A stretch of DNA of 39,433 bases. Origin: Candidatus Methylomirabilis sp. (GTDB taxonomy: Bacteria; Methylomirabilota; Methylomirabilia; Methylomirabilales; Methylomirabilaceae). Under the pieces are notes generated by a model. The model saw only the letters and a program-made list of their open reading frames with translations, was not told the origin of the DNA and ran no database searches. Shown here one piece after another: positions 23,899 to 31,122 of the stretch (position 1 is its first letter; every line of letters begins with the position of its first letter). Both the position numbers and the translations under genes were made by a program. The DNA is taken from NCBI RefSeq assembly GCF_028716865.1, contig NZ_JAQUOY010000024.1, positions 1 to 39,433 of the forward strand, written 5' to 3'.

Positions 23899-25359
23899 TT
23901 ACAATGGGGGTTTGCGGCGGCGCCAGTCGGTCGCCTGCTCATAGGCATGTGCTACCTTCAGGATTGTCGCCTCATCGAAGGGCTTACCGATCAGTTGAAG
24001 CCCGATCGGCAGTCCGGCCTTGGTGAACCCGCATGGGATTGAGATGCCGGGCAGGCCCGCCAGGTTGACCGAGATCGTGAAGATATCCGACAGGTACATC
24101 TGAAGCGGATCCTCGGTCTTCTCGCCGAACTTGAACGGTGGTGTCGGCGAGGTAGGGGTCGCGATCACCTCGCACGTCTCGAAGGCCCGTTCGAAATCAC
24201 GGCGGATCAGCGTCCGGACTTTCTGGGCTTTGAGGTAGTAGGCATCGTAGTAGCCGGCCGACAGCGCATAGGTCCCGAGCATAATCCGGCGCTTGACCTC
24301 CGGCCCAAACCCCTCTCGCCGGCCCCTCTGGTACATCTCCAGCAGGTCGGCCGGCCGCGAGGTCCGATACCCGTATTTGACCCCGTCGTAGCGGCCCAGG
24401 TTGCTGCTGGCCTCAGCGGTCGCCACGAGGTAGTAGGTCGCGATAGCATACGGGCTGTGGGGGAGCGAGACCTTTTTCTGCGTTGCCCCCAACTCTTTCA
24501 GCGTCCGGATCGCCGCCCAGATAGCCGTTTCGACCTCGGGGTCCATCCCCTCGACAAAATACTCGTCGGGAATCCCGATGCGCACTCCACGAACGTCTCC
24601 AGTGAGTGCGGACGAATAGTCCGGAACGGGCAGATCCGCCGAGGTCGAATCGCAGGGGTCGTGTCCGGCGATTGCGTGCAGGAGTATGGCGCAATCGCGA
24701 ATATCTTTCGCGAAGGGCCCGATCTGGTCGAGTGATGAGGCGAAGGCTACCAGGCCGTATCGGGAGACCCGGCCATAGGTCGGCTTGAGGCCCGCAACGC
24801 CACAGAAACTCGCCGGCTGCCGGATTGATCCCCCCGTATCGCTGCCGAGCGCGGCGGCGCACAGATCGGCCGCCACCGCGGCGGCAGAGCCGCCCGAGGA
24901 GCCACCGGGGACATAGTCGAGCGCCCAAGGATTCCGCGTCGGGAAGAAAGCCGAGTTCTCCGTCGAGGAGCCCATGGCGAACTCGTCCATGTTCGTCTTC
25001 CCCAGCAGGACCGCCTCTTGCGCTTTGAGGCGTCGGATGACGGTCGCATCGTACGGCGGCTCGTACGGTTCCAGCATCTTCGAGGCGCAGGTAGTCCGCA
25101 CTCCTTTCGTGCTGATGACATCTTTAATCGCCAGCGGGATACCGGCCAACGGGGGGAGAGGTGAGCCCCCGGCGAGCAGCCGATCGACGGCCCCGGCTTG
25201 CTCAAGGGCTCTGTCCTCAGTCAGGGTTGTGTACGCCATGACCTGTCCATCGAGGCGTGTGACCCGATCCAGCACCGAGCGGACAAGCTCGGTTGCGCTC
25301 GCTTCGCGCCTTCTGAGCAGCTCCTGCATCTCGTGGATGGTGAGTTGAGTGAGGTCCAC
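23899..25359 (-). CDS. gatA: Asp-tRNA(Asn)/Glu-tRNA(Gln) amidotransferase subunit A
   Basis: 486 aa amidase that frees ammonia from glutamine. With GTG 25359 as start (GGAGGAG eight bases upstream) the catalytic Ser-cisSer-Lys triad falls at S178, S154 and K79, the same numbers as in well-studied GatA proteins, which supports that start. Motifs: PLAIKDV around K79, [10 protein letters not shown] around S154, and [10 protein letters not shown] around S178. An in-frame frame to 25419 has no ribosome site and is rejected. gatC stops four bases upstream. Confidence 0.97.
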   Translation of the reverse strand: MDLTQLTIHEMQELLRRREASATELVRSVLDRVTRLDGQVMAYTTLTEDRALEQAGAVDRLLAGGSPLPPLAGIPLAIKDVISTKGVRTTCASKMLEPYEPPYDATVIRRLKAQEAVLLGKTNMDEFAMGSSTENSAFFPTRNPWALDYVPGGSSGGSAAAVAADLCAAALGSDTGGSIRQPASFCGVAGLKPTYGRVSRYGLVAFASSLDQIGPFAKDIRDCAILLHAIAGHDPCDSTSADLPVPDYSSALTGDVRGVRIGIPDEYFVEGMDPEVETAIWAAIRTLKELGATQKKVSLPHSPYAIATYYLVATAEASSNLGRYDGVKYGYRTSRPADLLEMYQRGRREGFGPEVKRRIMLGTYALSAGYYDAYYLKAQKVRTLIRRDFERAFETCEVIATPTSPTPPFKFGEKTEDPLQMYLSDIFTISVNLAGLPGISIPCGFTKAGLPIGLQLIGKPFDEATILKVAHAYEQATDWRRRKPPL

Positions 25360-25363
25360 GGCG

Positions 25364-25654
25364 TTACTCCTCCAGGATTCTCGGGACGCGGAAGAAGAGA
25401 TCATGCCGGTCTGGTGCATTCGTCAGGGCCTCCTCCTGAGAAAGCGACGGCGTGACCTCATCCTCGCGGAATACGTTGGTCATCGGCAGGACATGAGAGG
25501 TCGGCTCGACAGCAGTCGTGTCCAGTTCATTCAGTTTGTCGATATAGCTCAGGATCGAGTCGAGTTGAGCCTGCATCCGCTCCTTCTCCTCCGCGGTCAG
25601 CTCCAACCGGGCCAGCCTGGCCACATGCTCGACCTCCTTGAGTGTAATCTTCAT
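25364..25654 (-). CDS. gatC: Asp-tRNA(Asn)/Glu-tRNA(Gln) amidotransferase subunit C
   Basis: 96 aa, standard for GatC. The helical start [18 protein letters not shown] is the signature, followed by [20 protein letters not shown] and the tail with [15 protein letters not shown] that clamps GatA to GatB. First of the gat genes on this strand. It follows pcrA by 45 bases. Confidence 0.95.
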   Translation of the reverse strand: MKITLKEVEHVARLARLELTAEEKERMQAQLDSILSYIDKLNELDTTAVEPTSHVLPMTNVFREDEVTPSLSQEEALTNAPDRHDLFFRVPRILEE

Positions 25655-25699
25655 GGCATATGTCCTCTCGCGTTAGTGTCGTGCGTGGCAAGCGATCAC

Positions 25700-27994
25700 C
25701 TACGCCTGCTCCAATTGGGCATACTTGACCATGAGCTTCTTTTCACCGGCGCCATTGAACTTTACGACGACCTTCAGATCGTCCCCGCTGCCGCTTCGCT
25801 GCCGGATCACCCCGACGCCGAAGTCGGGATGCCGGATGCGGGCTCCGGGATACAGGCGATCGACGAAGGGCTCATCCTCGTGACGCTCTTGCTGATGCTC
25901 TCGATGTTCGGAAAAGATCAAGGGCGACGCGCCCCTGGATTCCCACGGCTCCTGGATCTGCAGGACTTCCGGCGGGATTTCATCCAGGAACCGTGACGGC
26001 AGGTTAAAACTACGGTTGCCGTAGAGGCGTCGCTGCCGAGCCGATGCCAGATAGAGCCGTTGCTTCGCCCTGGTCATGCCGACATAACAGAGTCGGCGTT
26101 CCTCTTCCAACTCCCGCTCGTCAGGCATGGCAAAGGCGTGAGGGAAGATTCCTTCCTCCAGTCCAACCATGAAGACCGTGTCAAACTCGAGACCCTTGGC
26201 CGTATGAAGCGTCATGAGCGTGACGGCGCCTCGGCCTTCGGTATATGCGTCGATGTCACTGATCAGTGCCACGGAGTCGAGGAACGCCGGCAATCCTCCC
26301 TCCGCATTGCGCTCCACAAACTCCTGGGCGGCGGTGACGAGTTCCTTCAGATTTTCCAGGCGGCTCTGGGCCTCCGGCGTGTCATCGCGCTGAAGCTCCT
26401 CAGCGTACCCGGAAGCGGTAATCAGCTCTGCGATCAGGTCTGGAATTGAGATGAAGGCGGATTTTGTCCTGGCCTCTTCAATCAGTTGGAGTAAGCCCTC
26501 CATGGCCGACTGTTGCCTGGTATTGAACAGCTTCTCGCGTACCGCGCGTTGGCATGCCTCCCAGATCGTGCTCTTTCCTTGCATGGCCAACAGTTCGAGC
26601 TTGGCGATCGTGGCCGGTCCGATCCCGCGCGCCGGCGCATTCACAAGCCGCTTAAAGCTGATGCTGTCGGCGGGATTGACCACCCAGCGCAAATAGGCCA
26701 GGAGGTCCTTAATCTCCTTCCGTTCATAGAAGCGGAGCCCACCCACAATGACGTACGGAATCAGGACTCGACGCAAGGCCTCCTCCAGGACTCGAGACTG
26801 CGCGTTTGTCCGGTAGAAGATTGCGTAGTCGTCGTACCGCGTCACTGTATCGGCCATCCGACCTTGGATCGTCCTGGCGGCGAAGAGAGCCTCATCGGTT
26901 TCATCGAGGGCCCGATAGAGCGTGATGATGTCCCCGACCTCGTTTTCGGTCCATAAGGTTTTTCCCTTCCGATCGCTGTTGTGGGCTACCACCGCCCCCG
27001 CGCCCTGCAAGATCCGCTGCGTCGATCGATAGTTCTGTTCCAGCCGGATCACCGCGCAGCCCGGATGGTCCCGCTCGAAGTTCAGGATGTTGTTCAGGTC
27101 GGCGCCGCGCCACCGATAGATCGACTGGTCGTCATCGCCTACTACGCAGAGATGCCCGTACTTGCCGGCCAACAGATGGATGAGGCAGTACTGGACGTGG
27201 TTGGTGTCCTGGTACTCGTCCACCAGGATGTAGCGCCAGAGATCCTGGTAGGCAGCCAGCACTTCCTGGTGCTCCTCAAAGAGGCGCACCGTCGCCATGA
27301 GTAGATCGTCGAAGTCGAGCGCCTGCAGACCCTCCAATCGCTCCTGATACATGATGTACAGCTTGGCGGTTCGCTCCTCCATGTGGTCATTGGCCTGCAG
27401 TGCATACTCCTCGGCGGAGAGCAGCTCGTTCTTGGCGCGACTGATACGGGACAGGACCGCACGGGGGTTGACCGCGCGCTCGGACAAGCCCAGCCCCCGC
27501 AGACAATCCCGCATCAGGCTCATCTGATCGCCCTCATCATAGATGACGAAGGAGCTCTTCAAGCCCAACGCCGAGCCATGCTTCCGCAGAATCCGAACGC
27601 AGGTAGAATGAAACGTCCCGACCCAGACCCCTTCGACGCCCCAGCCGCTCGTCCTGAGTCCTTCGACTTTGCTCAGGACAGGCTTGTCGAAGCCTGTGGT
27701 GAGCTCTGTCGAACCAGATGCGGCTGGGGTGCTCAGGGCAGGGCTGATATCGGCTTGTCCCAAGAGGTCCGCCACTCGGCGCTTCATTTCACCGGCCGCC
27801 TTGTTGGTGAAGGTGACCGCTAGTATATTCCAGGGTGGGACCCCGCAGTGGCCGATCAGATAGGCGATCCGCCTGGTGATCACCCGGGTCTTCCCCGATC
27901 CGGCCCCCGCCAGCACCAGCAGCGGCCCCTCGGTGTGCAGGACCGCCTCTTCCTGTCTGGGATTGAGGCCCTCCAAGATTACGTCAGTGTTCAC
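25700..27994 (-). CDS. pcrA: UvrD/PcrA-type 3'-5' DNA helicase
   Basis: 764 aa superfamily 1A helicase. Motif I AGAGSGKT lies at residues 29-36, with TFTNKAAGEM (Ia), DEYQDTN (II), GDDDQSIYRWRGAD (III) and the late VGMTRAKQRLYLA (VI). The tail ARIRHPDFGVGVIRQ to VKYAQLEQA is the Tudor-like domain typical of PcrA, which contacts RNA polymerase. Residues about 81-121 (from ADISPALSTPAASG to LRTSG) are an extra loop made by a palindromic repeat inserted in frame just before VWVGTFHS. Motifs on both sides are intact, so it should still work. The next gene on this strand, gatC, is likely co-transcribed. Confidence 0.93.
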   Translation of the reverse strand: MNTDVILEGLNPRQEEAVLHTEGPLLVLAGAGSGKTRVITRRIAYLIGHCGVPPWNILAVTFTNKAAGEMKRRVADLLGQADISPALSTPAASGSTELTTGFDKPVLSKVEGLRTSGWGVEGVWVGTFHSTCVRILRKHGSALGLKSSFVIYDEGDQMSLMRDCLRGLGLSERAVNPRAVLSRISRAKNELLSAEEYALQANDHMEERTAKLYIMYQERLEGLQALDFDDLLMATVRLFEEHQEVLAAYQDLWRYILVDEYQDTNHVQYCLIHLLAGKYGHLCVVGDDDQSIYRWRGADLNNILNFERDHPGCAVIRLEQNYRSTQRILQGAGAVVAHNSDRKGKTLWTENEVGDIITLYRALDETDEALFAARTIQGRMADTVTRYDDYAIFYRTNAQSRVLEEALRRVLIPYVIVGGLRFYERKEIKDLLAYLRWVVNPADSISFKRLVNAPARGIGPATIAKLELLAMQGKSTIWEACQRAVREKLFNTRQQSAMEGLLQLIEEARTKSAFISIPDLIAELITASGYAEELQRDDTPEAQSRLENLKELVTAAQEFVERNAEGGLPAFLDSVALISDIDAYTEGRGAVTLMTLHTAKGLEFDTVFMVGLEEGIFPHAFAMPDERELEEERRLCYVGMTRAKQRLYLASARQRRLYGNRSFNLPSRFLDEIPPEVLQIQEPWESRGASPLIFSEHREHQQERHEDEPFVDRLYPGARIRHPDFGVGVIRQRSGSGDDLKVVVKFNGAGEKKLMVKYAQLEQA
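27651..27715. repeat. Palindromic repeat inserted in frame in pcrA
   Basis: Arms GTCCTGAG (27651-27658) and CTCAGGAC (27672-27679), then a perfect CAGGCTT-GTCG-AAGCCTG (27679-27696), then a third partial copy GTGAGCTCTGTCGAAC. These are forms of the dispersed TCGAA/CTGAG palindrome also seen at 29128-29152 and 29225-29250. Translated, it gives the peptide FDKPVLSKVEGLRTSG. Confidence 0.75.
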
Positions 27995-28160
27995 TTCGGC
28001 GTGCCCCTACGTCGGTTGGCCGTTCTACGTTAATAATCTCGGCTTCATCATAGGCGAACCCGCCCGATGCGACAAGCGATATTTCGCGTGTGAAGCCTTG
28101 TCGGAGATGGGTTCCAGTGCTGGAGCAGGTACTCCCGAAAGAAGGGCAGTTTCAGGAATC

Positions 28161-28217
28161 TTGACCACGCCTGAAGATGATGCTAGAGTTGCATCATAAT
28201 GATGCATTATATGCAAC
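28161..28217 (+). promoter_or_regulatory. VapBC promoter and operator
   Basis: TTGACC (28161-28166), 17 bases, TAGAGT (28184-28189) preceded by an extended TGC. A perfect 8-1-8 inverted repeat TGCATCAT/ATGATGCA (28190-28206) starts right after the -10 box. An outer pair GTTGCAT (28188-28194) and ATGCAAC (28211-28217) adds a second symmetry. This is a likely binding site for the antitoxin encoded next. AGGAGG follows at 28222-28227. Confidence 0.65.
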
Positions 28218-28233
28218 ATCACAGGAGGCGTCA

Positions 28234-28497
28234 ATGAAGGCGATCACACTGCGAAATCTGCCACCCGAGCTCACCAGGATTATTCGCCAGAAGGCCGACG
28301 AGCAGCACGCGAGCATCAACAAGGTGGTCATCAGCCTGTTGGAGAAAAGCGTAGGGGTTCGAAGAAAGAAAGGTGAGGTGACCCTGCACCACGATCTGGA
28401 TGCGCTGGCCGGGACGTGGACGCGCGAAGAGGCCGCAGCCTTCAACAGAGCCCTGACCAGGCAGCGTGCTATTGATCCGGATCTGTGGCGACGATGA
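28234..28497 (+). CDS. FitA/VapB-like antitoxin (ribbon-helix-helix)
   Basis: 87 aa. The start MKAITLRNLPPELTRIIRQKADEQHASINKVVISLLEK is the classic RHH layout for binding DNA as a dimer. The C-terminal half (about 48-87) carries a Trp- and Arg-rich tail suited to fitting into the toxin's active site. ATG 28234 follows AGGAGG by six bases, so the longer frame from 28177, which runs through the operator, is rejected. The stop overlaps the toxin start (ATGA at 28494). Confidence 0.85.
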   Translation: MKAITLRNLPPELTRIIRQKADEQHASINKVVISLLEKSVGVRRKKGEVTLHHDLDALAGTWTREEAAAFNRALTRQRAIDPDLWRR

Positions 28498-28895
28498 GTC
28501 GGGCGATGGTGGACACATCGGCCTACTCGGCGTTCATGCGAGGTCACCCGGAATTCACGCATGCTCTCCAGCAGACCGACGAGATCTATCTTAATGCCGT
28601 CATTATAGGTGAACTGCTTGCAGGTTTTATGCGTGGAAAGTACAGAAAAAAGAACCAATTAGAGCTACAGCAGTTCCTGACATCACCGCGAGTGAGCATC
28701 GTAGCAATCAATGAGGAGACCGCCGAAAGGTACGCGGTGATCCTCGATGCGCTCTGGAAGGCAGGTACTCCTATACCCACGAACGACATCTGGATCGCGG
28801 CAAGCGCCATGCAACACGGGTGTCGCCTCATAAGTGCGGACGCACATTATCAGAAGGTCGGTCAAATCATCGTGGAGTATTTTGAGGTGTCCTGA
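28494..28895 (+). CDS. vapC: VapC-type PIN-domain ribonuclease toxin
   Basis: 133 aa. The four acidic residues of the PIN active site are in place: D7 (MVDTSAYS), E40 (VIIGELLAGF), D98 (PTNDIWIAA) and D116 (LISADAHYQKV). PIN toxins cut tRNA or rRNA when released from the antitoxin. ATG 28494 overlaps the antitoxin stop by four bases. GTG 28485 would start further inside the antitoxin gene and is less likely. Intact by length and motifs. Confidence 0.9.
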   Translation: MSRAMVDTSAYSAFMRGHPEFTHALQQTDEIYLNAVIIGELLAGFMRGKYRKKNQLELQQFLTSPRVSIVAINEETAERYAVILDALWKAGTPIPTNDIWIAASAMQHGCRLISADAHYQKVGQIIVEYFEVS

Positions 28896-29099
28896 TGTCA
28901 TGCCAAGTCGAAGATACGGCATTACGATGACGGCATTGCGCGGATCGGCGTCATACTGATCTTGACAGCGACCTATATTCATAATGTACTACTTGAAATA
29001 TCGTTGATAAGTGTGTTTAAACACATAATAAGTATGTTAAGCCAAAGCGACTTCAGGCTGGTGCTATGCAGACCAGCAGAGCCATAGCGAGGTGTCTTA
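28896..29099. promoter_or_regulatory. Gene-free stretch with an orphan promoter-like site and palindrome
   Basis: TTGACA (28962-28967) with TGTACT 17 bases later, then a perfect 14-base palindrome TGTGTTTAAACACA (29012-29025), in AT-rich DNA. No gene follows before the MITE-like element at 29100. It may once have driven a gene now lost, or a short RNA. Nothing else is seen from 28896 to 29099. Confidence 0.35.
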
Positions 29100-29276
29100 G
29101 AACCCGTCCTGCAAACCCCTTGTTGTGGTTCGACGGGCTCACTACGAACGGGAAAACGTTATTCTTCTCAATCTACAGGGGGTTGATTCCCCGCGGCTTA
29201 CTGCGGGGTAGTTCACTGCATATACCGTTCGCCCTGAGCGTGTCGAAGGGTGGATGGGGGTTTACAGGACAGGTTC
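29100..29276. mobile_element. MITE-like non-autonomous element
   Basis: About 177 bases with long imperfect inverted ends. The left reads GAACCCGTCCTGCAAACC and the right, reversed, GAACCTGTCCTGTAAACC. The symmetry continues inward for nearly 58 bases through TTCGAC/GCTCA/CGAACGG (29128-29152 and 29225-29250). CTTA flanks both sides (29096-29099 and 29277-29280), a possible 4-base target duplication. The centre holds CCCCGC/GCGGGG arms near 29190-29212. No transposase is inside, so mobility would need one from elsewhere. Confidence 0.6.
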
Positions 29277-29302
29277 CTTAGTGACTGCAAAGGATAGCGT
29301 CA

Positions 29303-29914
29303 GTGAATCCCGAATCCCCTTACTTTACGCAGAAGCGCCGGTACCGATTGACGGTGGCGCGTGTTGGGGTGATCGTTTCCCTTATTGCAGCAGCAGTGGC
29401 GCTCGCGAACGTGCTGGCGGTCAGGGATCATCTGTGTTATGAGCACCACATGAATATGTTTTGCTCGATCGCCCAAATCGGCGAATCCGAGGTGAGAGTA
29501 TTCGCATGGCATCCGGAGGTGAAGCCATTTGACCGGAGCGCCTCGACCCCTCGCAGCGCACTGTCCGAGATTCTACCTGAGGAAAAACGGGCATACGGCA
29601 GCCGCTTTCCGAGCGGACAACGACAGTGGCTGTACTGGGAAGCGCGATTGAAGTCTCGTGAACCTCCGGGTCGCTCAATCAGGTTCATCGTCCATTGGAC
29701 GACGTATGCTGCAGGTGATCATGCTGTCGCGGGCGGTGTCGTTGAGGCCACGTGGGGTGCTGATGACCCGGCAGTCCTTATTATTGGCCCTGTCGACACC
29801 GTTCCAGTGCAAACCTCCAGTCAATTCCCGCCTGGCCGCTATGAGATCGTTCTGAATGTGTACGGCAATCAACTGGCTGAGTCGAAGGTTCGCGGCGGAT
29901 TCAAGATTTACTGA
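29303..29914 (+). CDS. Hypothetical membrane-anchored protein
   Basis: 203 aa from GTG 29303, with AAAGGA about eight bases upstream. Residues 19-41 (VARVGVIVSLIAAAVALANVL) form one membrane helix after a basic start, so the rest is probably periplasmic. Two Cys (CYEHHMNMFC) sit just past the helix and could pair or bind something. The C-terminal half has strand-rich wording (FIVHWTTYAAGDHAVAGGVVEATWG ... FPPGRYEIVLNVYGNQLAESKVRGGFKIY), like a beta-sandwich ligand-binding fold. I do not recognise the family. It lies just before the multiheme cluster but has no promoter or spacing that links it. Confidence 0.6.
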   Translation: MNPESPYFTQKRRYRLTVARVGVIVSLIAAAVALANVLAVRDHLCYEHHMNMFCSIAQIGESEVRVFAWHPEVKPFDRSASTPRSALSEILPEEKRAYGSRFPSGQRQWLYWEARLKSREPPGRSIRFIVHWTTYAAGDHAVAGGVVEATWGADDPAVLIIGPVDTVPVQTSSQFPPGRYEIVLNVYGNQLAESKVRGGFKIY

Positions 29915-30013
29915 AGAGCCTGTCCAACCAATGAGAGCGCGATGTATCTGTTTGTACGGGGATAATAATATGAGGGGAGCAGTTCGTGAGGGAACAACGA
30001 GGCAAGTAAATAC

Positions 30014-30042
30014 TTGACATTCCATCGAGGCAATCATATAGT
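30014..30042 (+). promoter_or_regulatory. Promoter of the multiheme cytochrome operon
   Basis: A near-consensus sigma-70 site: TTGACA (30014-30019), exactly 17 bases, TATAGT (30037-30042). AAGTA-AA-TACTT (30004-30015) forms a small inverted repeat overlapping the -35 box, a possible operator. It lies 64 bases before the decaheme gene. Confidence 0.75.
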
Positions 30043-30105
30043 CCCTTCGCTGCTTGAAGTCAGAGTTGCGTTTCCATTCGCGCTCCATACCTGAAGGGTG
30101 TAAAG

Positions 30106-31089
30106 ATGAAGAAACGTAACGCTGTAGTCGTCCTGTTACCCTTATTGCTGATTACTCTCCTCGTTGGGTGGGCGTGCAGTCGCTTTACCTCTCCGCCCTC
30201 TAAAACTGGAGCCCCATCCGCCACGACCACCGATGCCCCTCAGCCCAAGTGGGTCGGTCCACCCCCAGGCGCCAAGTACGTGGGAAGTGAGTCATGTGTG
30301 AAGTGTCATGAGGAGTCGACCCAGCGTTTCCACAAGACGAAGATCGGGCGGGTCATGTCGGTGAATCCGCGAGCGACGCAGGGGCAGGGAGACTGCGAGT
30401 CATGCCATGGTCCAGGTGGCCCGCACGTTGCCACAGAAGGCGGTGCCCTGGAGACAGTGATCAGCTTTGAGAAGGGAGCGGAGCCTGTCGAAGTGCAGAA
30501 TGCCGTCTGCGTGAAGTGCCACGAAAAGGGTGAGCATACCTTCTGGAAGGGAAGCACCCACGAAGTACGGGGGGTGGCTTGCGTGTCCTGTCACAAGGTG
30601 ATGGAGTCGGTGTCCGACCGATACAATCTGGCAAAGCCGACCGCGATCGAGGTCTGCTCGCAGTGCCACCAGACCCGCCGGGCCCAGCTCCAGCGGAGCT
30701 CTCACATGCCGCTGCGCGAGGGAAAGATCAGTTGCGGCGACTGCCATAACCCGCATGGGACCGCCACGCAGGCGATGCTCCGGGAAGATTCGGTCAATGA
30801 CAACTGCTTCAAGTGCCATGCCGAGAAGCGCGGACCATTTCTTTGGGAACATGCACCCGTGACGGAAAGCTGTTCGAACTGCCACGAGCCGCACGGCTCC
30901 ACCAACGAGAGGCTCCTGAAGGTCAGGGTTCCCCGCCTCTGTCAGCAGTGCCACGTCGAGACCCGGCACCCAACCAGCCCTTACGATCCGAGGACCGGGT
31001 CACGGTTTGTCATTAATAGGGGCTGCATCAATTGCCACCAGAAGATCCATGGGTCAAACCATCCCTCAGGATTCGCCTTCACGAACTGA
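30106..31089 (+). CDS. Decaheme cytochrome c, MtrA/DmsE-like
   Basis: 327 aa. Ten CxxCH sites at C64, C97, C135, C159, C184, C210, C234, C256, C279 and C307, the number and spacing of the DmsE/MtrA/PioA family. The N-terminus (KKRNAVVVLLPLLLITLLVGWAC) is a signal with a Cys at 24 that could be lipidated, though the GWAC box is not ideal. In the known Mtr and Pio systems this protein sits inside or below the outer-membrane barrel and carries electrons across the envelope. The next gene is that barrel. GAAGGGTG precedes ATG 30106. Confidence 0.92.
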   Translation: MKKRNAVVVLLPLLLITLLVGWACSRFTSPPSKTGAPSATTTDAPQPKWVGPPPGAKYVGSESCVKCHEESTQRFHKTKIGRVMSVNPRATQGQGDCESCHGPGGPHVATEGGALETVISFEKGAEPVEVQNAVCVKCHEKGEHTFWKGSTHEVRGVACVSCHKVMESVSDRYNLAKPTAIEVCSQCHQTRRAQLQRSSHMPLREGKISCGDCHNPHGTATQAMLREDSVNDNCFKCHAEKRGPFLWEHAPVTESCSNCHEPHGSTNERLLKVRVPRLCQQCHVETRHPTSPYDPRTGSRFVINRGCINCHQKIHGSNHPSGFAFTN

Positions 31090-31122
31090 GGTGGCGATCT
31101 GCATCAAACGGAGGAGGTGGCC

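Noticed and set aside
27876-28233. Frame through the pcrA-vapB intergenic region
   Set aside because: It runs across the start of pcrA on the other strand and over the vapBC operator. No protein-like features.
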